This document shows positions 1 through 8,627 of a DNA stretch of 64,000 nucleotides, in pieces. Each line of letters starts with the position of its first letter. The stretch's first letter is position 1. This DNA comes from JAFGSG01 sp964626055. Lineage in GTDB: Bacteria > Spirochaetota > UBA4802 > JAFGDQ01. The position numbers were made by a program, and so were the translations under genes. The stretch is taken from assembly GCA_964626055.1 (NCBI GenBank), contig CAZVDF010000009.1, forward strand, positions 22,058 through 86,057, given 5' to 3'. The notes below the pieces were generated by a model. That model was not told the DNA's origin. It ran no database searches and saw only the letters and a program-made list of their open reading frames with translations.

Positions 1-1
1 T

Positions 2-1075
2 GAAACGCCCTACATTAAAGTGATCACACAGCTGTTCGGCGACAGAATGATAATCGGAAATGCAACAGGCTGCTCATCCATATACGGTGGATCTGCGCCA
101 GCATGTCCCTATACTGTCAACAAGAACGGGCATGGACCTGCATGGGCAAACTCCCTGTTCGAGGATAACGCTGAATTTGCTTTTGGAATGGAAATGGCAG
201 TCACCCAGCAGCGCGAAAAACTTGCGAACTTTATGAGGGAAGCTCTTGGACAGGATCTCTCAAAAGATCTGGCAGGCGCTCTTGAATCCTGGCTAGTCGC
301 AATGAATAATGCGGAAAAAACAAAGGAACTCCGATTTAAAATAGAAGAACTCGTGAAAAAAGAATTATCCGGCTCAAGCGGTCCGAAAGCGGACATACTT
401 GACAATATATTGAAGCTGAAAGACCAGATCGTTAAAAAATCCATATGGGCAATCGGCGGCGACGGCTGGGCATACGATATCGGATACGGCGGGCTCGATC
501 ATGTGCTGGCACTAAGGCACGACGTCAACATATTAGTCCTTGACACGGAGGTATATTCGAATACAGGCGGCCAGGCATCCAAGTCTACCCCGACGGGAGC
601 TGTTGCAAAATTTGCCGCGAAAGGCAAACCTGTCCGTAAAAAAGATCTTGGCCGGATCGCTATGGTTTACGGTTATATATATGTCGCATCCGTGGCGATG
701 GGAGCCAACAAAAACCAGTTCATGAAAGCCATAACGGAAGCTGAAAACTATCCTGGTCCTTCTCTTATTATCGCATACTCTCCATGTATAAATCACGGAA
801 TCGATATGGGGAAGAGCCAGGAAGAAGAGAAAAAAGCAGTGGAGGCGGGATACTGGCCTTTATACCGCTACAATCCGCTTCTTGCTCTCGAAGGCAAAAA
901 TCCATTTATTCTTGATTTTGCGGATATTAAGGGTAACTATCAGGAATTCATTAACAGCGAAGTTCGCTACAACAGCCTCAAGAGATCATTCCCGCAGGAA
1001 GCTGAAAAGCTCTTCAAAATAGCGGAGGAGGAAGCAAAGGAACGTCTCAGAATATACAGGGAAATGGCAAAATAG
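2..1075 (+). CDS. nifJ: Pyruvate:ferredoxin (flavodoxin) oxidoreductase, C-terminal part
   Basis: This is the last 357 codons of a homodimeric pyruvate:ferredoxin oxidoreductase; the reading frame is open to the left edge, so the start lies outside the window. The enzyme oxidises pyruvate and CoA to acetyl-CoA and CO2 and reduces ferredoxin or flavodoxin in the cytoplasm. Seen directly are the thiamine-diphosphate motif GDGWAYDIG, the NTGGQASKSTPTGA segment, the cluster-ligand region GNATGCSSIYGG and the late YSPCINHGI cysteine. The C-terminal length past the TPP site is normal, so the gene looks intact. A second, four-subunit POR is encoded on the opposite strand a few kilobases away. Confidence 0.96.
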   Translation, partial: ETPYIKVITQLFGDRMIIGNATGCSSIYGGSAPACPYTVNKNGHGPAWANSLFEDNAEFAFGMEMAVTQQREKLANFMREALGQDLSKDLAGALESWLVAMNNAEKTKELRFKIEELVKKELSGSSGPKADILDNILKLKDQIVKKSIWAIGGDGWAYDIGYGGLDHVLALRHDVNILVLDTEVYSNTGGQASKSTPTGAVAKFAAKGKPVRKKDLGRIAMVYGYIYVASVAMGANKNQFMKAITEAENYPGPSLIIAYSPCINHGIDMGKSQEEEKKAVEAGYWPLYRYNPLLALEGKNPFILDFADIKGNYQEFINSEVRYNSLKRSFPQEAEKLFKIAEEEAKERLRIYREMAK

Positions 1076-1414
1076 CGGAACGTCATTTAATCGCCCGGCG
1101 AGATAATTGCTCGGTTAAAATTAATTCCCGATGTCCCTCGCATAATGTTAAAATAAATTAGCTTTATGCGGAGGACCCGGGAAAGCTTCAGGTTCTTAGT
1201 AATTGAATTAATTAACAAATATCGGTTAAAGTACGATTACAAAGCAGATTAAAATCAATTGAACTATGCATTACTATTCTGACTATTTGACATCCTGAAT
1301 ATTCAGAAAGAGTGAGTACCCGTTTTGGATGAATGTGGTGAGTAGACATGCAGTTTAAATAATTGATGTTAATTCTCGTTAAAAAATCATACCTTGATAA
1401 AAGGAATTTGATAA
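1076..1414. other. Intergenic region without recognised gene
   Basis: This AT-rich stretch separates the convergent ends of nifJ and the cold-shock gene. I see no plausible coding frame with a ribosome-binding site and no strong T-tailed terminator. Confidence 0.5.
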
Positions 1415-1627
1415 TTAATCTAGTTTACTTACATCTGCAGCTTGAAGACCTTTGGCGGTTTCAGTAACAGCAAATTCAACCTTTTGCCCTTCTTCGAGAG
1501 TCCTAAAACCGTCGCCGTTAATAGCGTTGTAGTGAACGAAAATATCGTCACCCTGCTGGCGCTGGATAAAACCATAGCCTTTGGAACTGTTAAACCATTT
1601 TACAGTACCTGTTTCACGCTCTGCCAT
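1415..1627 (-). CDS. Cold-shock domain protein (CspA family)
   Basis: A 70-residue single cold-shock domain protein that binds single-stranded nucleic acid and acts as an RNA chaperone or antiterminator. The protein opens with GTVKWFNSSKGYGFI, which contains the RNP1 motif KGYGFI, followed by the RNP2-like DIFVHY; length is exactly typical. The start is set by an AAGAGG ribosome-binding site six bases before ATG. It stands alone, with about 190 bases of AT-rich DNA upstream before the next gene, which could hold the long leader usual for cold-shock genes. The specific paralogue (CspA, B, C and so on) cannot be told. Confidence 0.95.
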   Translation of the reverse strand: MAERETGTVKWFNSSKGYGFIQRQQGDDIFVHYNAINGDGFRTLEEGQKVEFAVTETAKGLQAADVSKLD

Positions 1628-1820
1628 AAAAAACCTCTTAAAATATAGATAATATCATCTTACTTCTGCCACATAATAAAAATAATGTGCCATTCTATCT
1701 TTTGTAAGATTTAGAGGCAATTCTAATTATCTGTTTAGACATTGCAAGAATTTTTTATTTTAAATTTGCTAAAATAACACGCACAGAAATTGCCAAATGA
1801 TAAATTAAAAACATCAAAGA

Positions 1821-2534
1821 TCAGCTTCGGCAGGTAAAGCAAGTATCAAATGAATCCTTCGGAAGATTTGCCTTTTCTTTAAATTTTTCAAGCTGAAACC
1901 ACGGGGCAAAATAGTTACCGCAAATTCTGCATTTTTTCATCTTAAGAGTCCGCTTCCATCTTTTTATTGTGCGCTCGTCCCCTTTTTCCTCCATGCCTAT
2001 CACATTAACAGGACATGCTATTACACAGGCTCCGCAGGCGACGCAATCAGTTGCTTCTTCCTGAAAAGGAGGCGATATCTCTTTCCGGTCTCCGCGAAAA
2101 GCAAATTGAATCGCACTTGCGCCGACAACTTCCTCGCATATTCGCGCGCATAACCCGCATAATATACAATCTTTGTCTTCTTTTTTAAAACGGACTTTTA
2201 CCACGCCCATCTCCCGGGCCAAATCCTGGAGCACTTTATCGTTCGGGCACATTGCGAGCAAAAGTTCTATTATCATTCTGCGATTGCGCAACACTTTTTC
2301 GGTCTTTGTAAATACTTCGATCTCCGGTTCAACGGGATATGTGCACGAAGTTGTCAGCCTGGATCTGCCTTTTTTAACGACCTCCACCAGGCACAGGCGG
2401 CATGCTCCATACGGTTTAACGGCTTCATTGTAACAGAGCCTCGGTATTTCGATCCCGGCATCAAGAGCTGTTTCCAGTATACTGCTGTCTTCTTTTCCTT
2501 CTACATTCTTACCGTCAATGACAAAAGGAATCAT
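1821..2534 (-). CDS. NADH dehydrogenase/hydrogenase-type iron-sulfur subunit (NuoG N-terminal / HoxU-like)
   Basis: This 237-residue electron-transfer subunit resembles the N-terminal part of NuoG or HoxU. It has a plant-type [2Fe-2S] domain with C34, C45, C48 and C64, then two [4Fe-4S] sets (C123/126/129/133 and C164/167/170/174). The tail adds two CxxC pairs (C202/C205 and C232/C235) that look like a zinc-ribbon or rubredoxin-like knuckle. The His-Cys cluster motif of full NuoG and the H-cluster of [FeFe]-hydrogenase are both absent, so it is not a catalytic hydrogenase. It starts one base after the nuoF stop and is last in the por-nuoEF operon. It probably passes electrons between ferredoxin and the flavoprotein subunit. 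Confidence 0.85.
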   Translation of the reverse strand: MIPFVIDGKNVEGKEDSSILETALDAGIEIPRLCYNEAVKPYGACRLCLVEVVKKGRSRLTTSCTYPVEPEIEVFTKTEKVLRNRRMIIELLLAMCPNDKVLQDLAREMGVVKVRFKKEDKDCILCGLCARICEEVVGASAIQFAFRGDRKEISPPFQEEATDCVACGACVIACPVNVIGMEEKGDERTIKRWKRTLKMKKCRICGNYFAPWFQLEKFKEKANLPKDSFDTCFTCRS

Positions 2535-4403
2535 CTATTTGACCTCCACAGCATTGAACTTACAGACTTCAAAACACATTCCGCATTTAATGCATTTTTT
2601 AGGATTAATCTTAAAAGGCCTGCCTTTGCTGTTTTTTGTTCTTACTGTGCCGGAAATCGCACCCGCTGAGCAGGCTTTTGCGCATCTGCCGCAGGACACG
2701 CATGCCTTTGAGTTAATTCCATACCGGAGAAGTGCTTTGCAGACTTTTGCACGGCATTTCTTTTGGACAATATGCTCTTCATATTCATCCCTGAAATACC
2801 TTATTGTGGACAGGACGGGATTAGGCGCCGACTGCCCGAGGCCGCAGAGCGAAGTCTCCGCTACTGCCTGGCCGAGTTCCTCAAGCAGGCCGATCTGCTC
2901 CGGAGTACCCCTGCCTTCGGTAATATCCGTAAGAATTTCATACATCCTTTTTGTTCCTTCACGACAGGACGTGCATTTACCGCATGATTCATCCTTAAGG
3001 AATTCAGTGTAATATTTGGCGATCTCCACCATACAATTGGATTCATCCATCACGATCATCCCGCCAGAACCCATCATGGACCCGACTTCCGTGAGCCTGT
3101 CAAAATCAACAGGCAGGTCAATCAGCGAATCTGGTATGCATCCGCCGGAAGGACCGCCGGTCTGAATTGCCTTGAATTTTTTCCCGCCGGGGATACCCCC
3201 TCCTATATCAAAAACAATTTCCCTTATCGTAATGCCCATGGGGACTTCCACAAGACCTGTATTATTGACCCTGCCTACCAGTGAAAATATCTTAGTCCCT
3301 TTGCTCTCTTCAGTGCCTATCTTTGTGTACCAGCCGGAGCCCTTGTTGATTATTACCGGAATATTGGCCCATGTTTCCACGTTGTTCAGATTAGTCGGCC
3401 TGTCCCAGAGGCCGCTTACAACAGTATGAATATGCTTTGCCCTGGGTTCGCCCGCGTTTCCCTCGATTGAGGCTATGAGAGCAGTAGATTCGCCGCATAC
3501 GAACGCGCCTCCGCCCTTGCTTATCTTTAAATCGAAATCAAATCCGGAGCCGAGTATATTCTTTCCGAGAAGTCCGAGTTCTCTTGCCTGCTGAATTGCG
3601 ATTTCCGTGTTCAGTACGGCCAGCGGATACTCGTTCCTCACATAGACATACCCGTCATTTGAACCGATGGCAAATGCTCCTATTATCATGCCTTCTATAA
3701 CGCTGTGCGGATTCCCTTCCAGAAGGCTGCGATCCATATAGGCTCCCGGATCTCCTTCGTCCGCGTTGCAGATAACATACTTTACATCGCCGGACGCTTT
3801 TCTGCATGACTCCCATTTAACGCCGGTTAAAAAACCTCCGCCTCCTCTTCCGCGCAGTTTGGATAGTTTAACTTCCTTTATTATTTCATCAGGTTTCATG
3901 GATAGAGCTTTCGGCAAAGCGGAATATCCACCGACGGCAAGATAATCCTCGATTTGCTCGGGATCGATATTGCCGTTGTTCCCAAGAATGACCCGCATCT
4001 GCTTCAGGTAAAACGGCACTTCCTCTTCGTGGACGATCCTTTCACCCGTGCCCGGATGGTCGTAAAGCAATGATTCGATCACATTGCCGTTTACGACAGT
4101 CTCTTTAAAAATACCCGGCACATCTTCAGGTTTCACGCGCTGATAGAGTATTCCCTGTGGATATATCACCACAAGAGGCCCTCTTTCGCAAAATCCATGA
4201 CAGCCTGTCAGTCTCAGGCTGACTTTTTTTATTTTAGAATTGATTTTTATTATTTTTTTAAAAGCATCCACAACCTGGAGACACCCGGACGCATGGCATC
4301 CGGTTCCAGTGCAGACAGTAATGCACTCCTCATTCGGATCTCTTTTACTCTGAATATCATTTCTGAGTTTTTCCAGCGTCTGAGGAGAGCTAATTCTTTC
4401 CAT
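2535..4403 (-). CDS. NADH-binding flavoprotein subunit (NuoF/HndC/HoxF family)
   Basis: A 622-residue NADH:acceptor oxidoreductase subunit. An N-terminal thioredoxin-like [2Fe-2S] domain carries C31, C36, C68 and C72. The FMN/NADH-binding core follows, with KLRGRGGGGFLTG and ADEGDPGAYMDRS. Then comes the NuoF [4Fe-4S] motif ESCGKCTSCREG, and a C-terminal two-cluster ferredoxin domain (CVSCGRCAKAC and CIKCGMCFEVC). This layout matches the long NuoF-like subunits of NADP-reducing hydrogenases and formate dehydrogenases rather than respiratory NuoF. The ATG follows an AAGGGGGG ribosome-binding site and overlaps the nuoE end by 14 bases. With porCDAB in the same operon, it likely couples 2-oxoacid oxidation to NAD(P) reduction. 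Confidence 0.92.
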   Translation of the reverse strand: MERISSPQTLEKLRNDIQSKRDPNEECITVCTGTGCHASGCLQVVDAFKKIIKINSKIKKVSLRLTGCHGFCERGPLVVIYPQGILYQRVKPEDVPGIFKETVVNGNVIESLLYDHPGTGERIVHEEEVPFYLKQMRVILGNNGNIDPEQIEDYLAVGGYSALPKALSMKPDEIIKEVKLSKLRGRGGGGFLTGVKWESCRKASGDVKYVICNADEGDPGAYMDRSLLEGNPHSVIEGMIIGAFAIGSNDGYVYVRNEYPLAVLNTEIAIQQARELGLLGKNILGSGFDFDLKISKGGGAFVCGESTALIASIEGNAGEPRAKHIHTVVSGLWDRPTNLNNVETWANIPVIINKGSGWYTKIGTEESKGTKIFSLVGRVNNTGLVEVPMGITIREIVFDIGGGIPGGKKFKAIQTGGPSGGCIPDSLIDLPVDFDRLTEVGSMMGSGGMIVMDESNCMVEIAKYYTEFLKDESCGKCTSCREGTKRMYEILTDITEGRGTPEQIGLLEELGQAVAETSLCGLGQSAPNPVLSTIRYFRDEYEEHIVQKKCRAKVCKALLRYGINSKACVSCGRCAKACSAGAISGTVRTKNSKGRPFKINPKKCIKCGMCFEVCKFNAVEVK

Positions 4404-4872
4404 GTTTGCCCCCCTTCTTCCCGGATAAGTCTGTAATAATATCTCTGACTTTCACCGGGTTCACCTTCCCATAATATTTATCATTAATGGCAACAACGGG
4501 ACCGGACGCGCAAACTCCGAGGCAGTTTACGGTTCCAAGCGAAAAATTGCCGTCTTTGGTCGTCTCTCCCGGATCTATTCCAAGTTCCAGGATGAATTGA
4601 TCGGCAACTCTTTTCCCCCCGCGAACATGGCAGGCTGTGCCAAGGCAAACATTGATATCATACATTCCTTTTGGTATAAGGCTGAATGCTCTGTAAAAAG
4701 TCGCGATCCTGTAGATCTTGCTTAATGGAATATTAAGCCGCTCGCTCAGATATTCACATGTTTTTTTCGAAAGATATTTTTCTTTTGCCTGTATATCCTG
4801 AAGTATAGCCAGTATCGCAGATTTATCCTTATTATGTTTTCCGATAATTTTATCTATATCTCTGGGCTGCAT
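4390..4872 (-). CDS. [2Fe-2S] subunit, NuoE/HndA family
   Basis: A 160-residue thioredoxin-like [2Fe-2S] protein with the family ligands C76, C81, C117 and C121 (CLGTACHVRGG and NCLGVCASGP). An N-terminal helical bundle of about 65 residues precedes the domain, as in NuoE. It accepts electrons from, or delivers them to, the flavin of the adjacent NuoF-like subunit. It lies one base after porB and overlaps the next gene, so it is clearly in the same operon. Family assignment is firm; the in vivo partner complex is inferred from position. Confidence 0.93.
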   Translation of the reverse strand: MQPRDIDKIIGKHNKDKSAILAILQDIQAKEKYLSKKTCEYLSERLNIPLSKIYRIATFYRAFSLIPKGMYDINVCLGTACHVRGGKRVADQFILELGIDPGETTKDGNFSLGTVNCLGVCASGPVVAINDKYYGKVNPVKVRDIITDLSGKKGGKHGKN

Positions 4873-4873
4873 T

Positions 4874-5806
4874 TTATGCTCCTTTTCTGGCTCTGGCTCT
4901 CAGCTCTTTATATTCCCTGCGGATTCGTTTTTCAATTTCACCAAGCATATCGTCGGTGAGATGCCGGAATCTGCCCTGAAGCTTAGTGTATTCTTTAAGC
5001 GGCCTCAGCTCCGGAATATCCATGTTCAAACGATATCGGCCATTCTCGATCTCATAAAGCGGAAAAACTCCGGTTTCCACGGCAAGCCTTCCTATTTTAA
5101 TTGAGAGATCGGATTCAGACCTCCACCCCGTTGGACACACTGAAAAAATATGAATATATGCCGGGCCGTGAATTTCGGCCGCCTTTTTTACTTTTTGAAT
5201 AAGATCTATCGGATAGCTCGGGCAGGCAGTTGCCACATACGGTACGTTATGAGCTGCGGCAATTGCAGGCATGTTTTTCTTCCATGTGATCTGTCCGGGC
5301 TTTTCTTTACCGGCCGGAGACGTAGTAGTGGATGCTCCGAAAGGCGTTGAAGAAGACCGCTGAACTCCCGTATTCATATAGGCCTCATTGTCCGTGCATA
5401 TATAAACCATGTCATGCCACCGCTCGAAAGCTCCGGACAGAGCCTGTAACCCGATATCGGCAGTACCGCCATCCCCGCCAATTCCGATTACAGTTATTTT
5501 TTTATCGGGGATCCTTCCCTTTCTCTTTAATACCTTCAATCCCTGTTCGATACCGGAGGCCACTGCCGCGGTATTTTCAAAGGCGACATGTATCCATGGA
5601 ATTTTCCATGCGCTGAAAGGAAACGGAGTCGATATAATTTCCATGCAGCCGGTAGCGGAGGCTACAACAGTATTTCTTCCAAGAGCTTTACAAACAAGTC
5701 GTACGGCAAGAGCTTCCGCGCATCCCTTGCATGCTCTGTGCCCGGGTGCAAAATATTCCTTTTGCGTCAGCGTCCTGACAGCATAAACATTCAAGTTTTC
5801 GGTCAT
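4874..5806 (-). CDS. porB: 2-oxoacid (pyruvate):ferredoxin oxidoreductase, beta subunit
   Basis: The 310-residue TPP-binding beta subunit of a four-subunit oxidoreductase. The TPP site is visible as GIGGDGGTADIG, and [4Fe-4S] ligands are C26 and C29 in HRACKGCAEAL, C54 in ATGCMEI and the Cys of SVCPTGWR. FPFSAWKIPWIHVAFENTAA is typical of pyruvate-type PorB proteins of Thermotoga and Pyrococcus. The start codon overlaps the porA stop as ATGA. The subunit order gamma-delta-alpha-beta in this operon is also the pyruvate-type order. Pyruvate is the best guess for substrate; a branched 2-oxoacid is not excluded. Confidence 0.9.
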   Translation of the reverse strand: MTENLNVYAVRTLTQKEYFAPGHRACKGCAEALAVRLVCKALGRNTVVASATGCMEIISTPFPFSAWKIPWIHVAFENTAAVASGIEQGLKVLKRKGRIPDKKITVIGIGGDGGTADIGLQALSGAFERWHDMVYICTDNEAYMNTGVQRSSSTPFGASTTTSPAGKEKPGQITWKKNMPAIAAAHNVPYVATACPSYPIDLIQKVKKAAEIHGPAYIHIFSVCPTGWRSESDLSIKIGRLAVETGVFPLYEIENGRYRLNMDIPELRPLKEYTKLQGRFRHLTDDMLGEIEKRIRREYKELRARARKGA

Positions 5807-6978
5807 TCTCTCACTCCGTACATTTCAATTCCTTCCCTGTTGCCGCTTTTAATTTCGCTTATAGCTTTATCCGTCATTTTTATATAATCGGAAGGAGTAA
5901 CATCCCTGCCGGAAAGCCCCGCAATGAAGTTATAAACGAACGGACGTTTTTCGAGCCCGTATAATGCAGACCGCAGTTCAGAAGCCACAGGACCTCCGGG
6001 GCCTCCTGTTGATACTGCTCTATCCAGTACAACCAAAATTTCCGCATTTTTCACTGCTTTCTTAAAGTCATCGGAAGGGAATGGTCTCCACAGCCTGATC
6101 TTTACAAGCCCTACAGACCTGCCTTCCTCTCTCATCTTATCGACGGCGACGGAAACTGTTTCGCCGAAACTGCCCATAGTAATGAATAAAATTTCCGCAT
6201 TTTCAGTTTTATACGTTTCAATTGGAAGGTAATACCTGCCTGTCATATCCCCGAATGCTTTCCATGTTTCCATGATCTTAGGCATTGAAGCCCTGATGGC
6301 ATGCTCATGAGCTTTTTTTGTTTCGGCAAAAACTGCAGGAACCGTAAAGGCTCCCATTGTCACCGGATTGTCGGGATGGAGGCTGTAAAGAGGTTTATAC
6401 ACCGGAAGGAATTGATCGATTTTTTCCTGCTCGATCATTTCAATAGGTTCTATTACATGGGTTAAAATAAATCCGTCCATATTGATAATGACCGGCATTA
6501 TAACATCTTTGTCTTCGGCCAGACGGTAACTGATGAATACATGGTCATAGGTCTCCTGCCCGTTCTCAACAAAAAACTGTATCCAGCCGCAGTCGCGTAT
6601 CATCATTGCATCGCTGTGATCATTCCAGATGGTCAAAGGCGCTGACAATGTGCGGTTCGCGAGTATCATTACGATCGGCAGTCTTAACCCCGGCACAATA
6701 TATACTATCTCGCTCATCAGGGCCAATCCCTGAGAACTTGTGCATGTAAAAGCCCTGGCCCCGGCAGCCGATGCGCCCGCGCAAACGCTCAGGGCCGAAT
6801 GCTCGGATTCCACGCATACGAATTCGGCGTCCAGTTCACCGTTGGCGACTATTTCGGAAAGATGTTCGACAATATGTGTCTGCGGCGTAATGGGATATGC
6901 TGCTATTACATCGACATTAGCCTGTTTCACAGCTTCTGCTGCGGCGATCGAAACTTCCATTCCTATCCGTTTCCCCAT
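5803..6978 (-). CDS. porA: 2-oxoacid (pyruvate):ferredoxin oxidoreductase, alpha subunit
   Basis: A 391-residue alpha subunit with the N-terminal pyrimidine-binding domain (AAYPITPQTHIVEHLSE) and a C-terminal transketolase-like domain. I place the start at the second in-frame ATG (MGKRIGMEVS). The GGAGG ribosome-binding site at 6985-6989 is seven bases from this ATG but only one base from the ATG at 6984. Longer forward extensions would overlap porD. The subunit forms the 2-oxoacid site with PorB. It is third in the porCDAB-nuoEF operon. Confidence 0.9.
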   Translation of the reverse strand: MGKRIGMEVSIAAAEAVKQANVDVIAAYPITPQTHIVEHLSEIVANGELDAEFVCVESEHSALSVCAGASAAGARAFTCTSSQGLALMSEIVYIVPGLRLPIVMILANRTLSAPLTIWNDHSDAMMIRDCGWIQFFVENGQETYDHVFISYRLAEDKDVIMPVIINMDGFILTHVIEPIEMIEQEKIDQFLPVYKPLYSLHPDNPVTMGAFTVPAVFAETKKAHEHAIRASMPKIMETWKAFGDMTGRYYLPIETYKTENAEILFITMGSFGETVSVAVDKMREEGRSVGLVKIRLWRPFPSDDFKKAVKNAEILVVLDRAVSTGGPGGPVASELRSALYGLEKRPFVYNFIAGLSGRDVTPSDYIKMTDKAISEIKSGNREGIEMYGVRE

Positions 6979-6980
6979 AG

Positions 6981-7277
6981 TCATGCCTCCTCTTCCGAAA
7001 CCATTGCAATCGCCCGGGTGGGACACTCCCTGCTGCAGATGCCGCAGCCTTTGCAGTAAAAAAGATCCGCGATAAAAAAGTCTTCCTTATTAAGATTGTA
7101 TGCCATATCAGGACAGAATATATAACATAATCCGCAATGAATGCATTTTTCTTTATTTAAAACTGGCTTGAGGGATTTCCAGTCGCCGGTACAGTATTCG
7201 CTTGTATTTCCCGGCTTCAAGACAACGTTGCCGACAGGCAGTTCTTTCCACGACCATTCAGATTCGGGTTTTGTCAT
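6981..7277 (-). CDS. porD: 2-oxoacid:ferredoxin oxidoreductase, delta (ferredoxin) subunit
   Basis: A 98-residue ferredoxin-like delta subunit with two [4Fe-4S] sets, C45/48/51/55 and C75/78/81/85. It carries electrons from the TPP-bound intermediate to external ferredoxin or to the NuoEF-like module. The start MTKPESEW is chosen because AGAGG lies seven bases upstream; a longer frame begins at 7313 but would abut porC without a better signal. A tryptophan-rich N-terminus (ESEWSWKELPVG) is usual for PorD. Confidence 0.9.
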   Translation of the reverse strand: MTKPESEWSWKELPVGNVVLKPGNTSEYCTGDWKSLKPVLNKEKCIHCGLCYIFCPDMAYNLNKEDFFIADLFYCKGCGICSRECPTRAIAMVSEEEA

Positions 7278-7313
7278 TTCAGTACCTCTGTTAAAAAAAT
7301 TAAGAACAGTCAA

Positions 7314-7859
7314 CTAAACAATAACGGTTTCCCGATAAGCCCGATCAAAGGCGGCGCGGTTTCTTCCCGCGGCCCTGCCGAAACGTTTATTCAAGAAAGA
7401 TATAATTGATTCGTTTTTGACTATCCCGGACGCCCTTACCAGAGAACCCAGGAGGGTTGTATTTGTGATAGGAATGCCGATCTCCTCTCTGGCTATCCTG
7501 ACAGCGTCTACGGCTGCCAGCGGATTTTTCAGCTTCAATCCGATTTTAATATTCTGAGGAGTGTCCTTACTTGTAGTAACCAGGATGCCGTCCGGTTTTA
7601 AACCCGCGGCGACGTTGACGATTCTCAGCAGAGAAGCATCGAGCACCATTACGATATCCGGTTCATAGATATTCGCTCTGATGGTAACCGGCCGATCGCT
7701 GATTCTGCAGAATGCCACCACCGGAGCGCCTCTGCGTTCCGGGCCGAAGCTGGGGAAGGCCTGCGCATATTTCCCCTCTTCTATCGCTGCAAGGGCCAAT
7801 AGTTCCGCTGATGTTACAGCCCCTGCCCCGCCTCTCCCGTGGAACCTGATTTCAACCAT
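7314..7859 (-). CDS. porC: 2-oxoacid:ferredoxin oxidoreductase, gamma subunit
   Basis: A 181-residue gamma subunit beginning MVEIRFHGRGGAG, the hallmark of the family, followed by AFPSFGPERRGAPV. I choose the ATG at 7859 with GAGAG upstream over an in-frame TTG at 7874. It is the first gene of the porC-porD-porA-porB-nuoE-nuoF-Fe/S operon, so the promoter should lie within 7860-7930, where the sequence is AT-rich. Confidence 0.9.
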   Translation of the reverse strand: MVEIRFHGRGGAGAVTSAELLALAAIEEGKYAQAFPSFGPERRGAPVVAFCRISDRPVTIRANIYEPDIVMVLDASLLRIVNVAAGLKPDGILVTTSKDTPQNIKIGLKLKNPLAAVDAVRIAREEIGIPITNTTLLGSLVRASGIVKNESIISFLNKRFGRAAGRNRAAFDRAYRETVIV

Positions 7860-7929
7860 ATTATTTTCTCTCAAATATGATGTATGGCATAATTATATAT
7901 ACAAAATCAGAGATTTGCAGCACATTTTA

Positions 7930-8090
7930 TGACAAAAGTCCGCTCTTGTACTTCCCCGGTCTTCGCCGCGTCCAGCGGCCCGCCGCTCACGGGATCCCGT
8001 ACTTTACGGTGCCGAATAGACTCTCACAATGCGGTCCGGATCAGGAGGCCGTAAAAACGGCCATCCGCGACAGCCTGAAAAATTAATTTT
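7930..8090. other. GC-rich island in a long intergenic region, identity unknown
   Basis: Bases 7875-8198 separate the por operon from arfB. Within this AT-rich gap lies a GC-rich block of about 150 bases with several inverted repeats, including GGCCGTAAAAACGGCC at 8050-8065. A plus-strand open frame (7877-8086) covers it but has no convincing start signal or known relative. It could be a structured RNA, a decayed gene end or a repeat. I looked for SRP RNA and RNase P signatures and did not find them. Confidence 0.3.
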
Positions 8091-8198
8091 TTAAATTTGA
8101 AAGATAAAATTTTTATATAAATAATATATTTAAATAATTAATTTGCAAGGGATTTTTTATATTTTTAAAAAAAATATTTGAGATATAAATGGAATTTT

Positions 8199-8627
8199 TT
8201 AATCCTCAAAGGATTCTATGCGCTGTCTGTGTTTTTTAACAGCGCTTTTTTTTCGCTTGTTTTCAAGACGAAGTTTAATCGATGCGCCTGTCGGTTTTGT
8301 TTTTTTGCGGCTCTTCGGATTTTTACACGCTTCTCTTATCAGCGAAATCAGCCGGGACAAAGCATCTTCCCTGTTTTTTTCCTGTGTGCGGAACTTCCGA
8401 GCGGTAATAACAATTACTCCGCGGGATGTAAGACGTTTTCCAGATAACCTGATAAGACGATCCTTTACTTCTTCAGGGAGGGACGGGGAAGCAGCTGCAT
8501 TAAAGCGAAGCTGTACTGCTGTGGCAACTTTATTAACATTTTGCCCGCCCGGCCCGGACGAGCGTATGAATTCTTCCTTTATTTCCCTGTCATCAATGGA
8601 TATATCTTTCGTTATATGAACCATCAT
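8199..8627 (-). CDS. arfB: Alternative ribosome-rescue factor, GGQ peptidyl-tRNA hydrolase
   Basis: A 142-residue single-domain release-factor homologue. The catalytic GGQ (residues 27-29, in SSGPGGQNVNK) hydrolyses peptidyl-tRNA on stalled ribosomes. The C-terminal tail is strongly basic (KSRKKTKPTGAS and KRKKSAVKKHRQR), as needed to enter the empty mRNA channel, and there is no codon-recognition domain. The gene begins directly after the stop of the 112-residue gene upstream, so the two are probably co-transcribed. Confidence 0.93.
   Translation of the reverse strand: MMVHITKDISIDDREIKEEFIRSSGPGGQNVNKVATAVQLRFNAAASPSLPEEVKDRLIRLSGKRLTSRGVIVITARKFRTQEKNREDALSRLISLIREACKNPKSRKKTKPTGASIKLRLENKRKKSAVKKHRQRIESFED

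Noticed and set aside
2518..3012. Plus-strand 164-codon open frame
   Set aside because: It is antisense to nuoF, whose protein is strongly conserved.
1821..4872. [FeFe]-hydrogenase operon
   Set aside because: No H-cluster motifs are present in any subunit; only NuoE, NuoF and an N-terminal NuoG-like protein are found.
7877..8086. Open frame of 69 codons over the GC-rich island
   Set aside because: No start signal, no recognisable family and atypical composition.
7930..8090. SRP RNA, RNase P RNA or tmRNA
   Set aside because: The conserved loop sequences of these RNAs are not visible on either strand.
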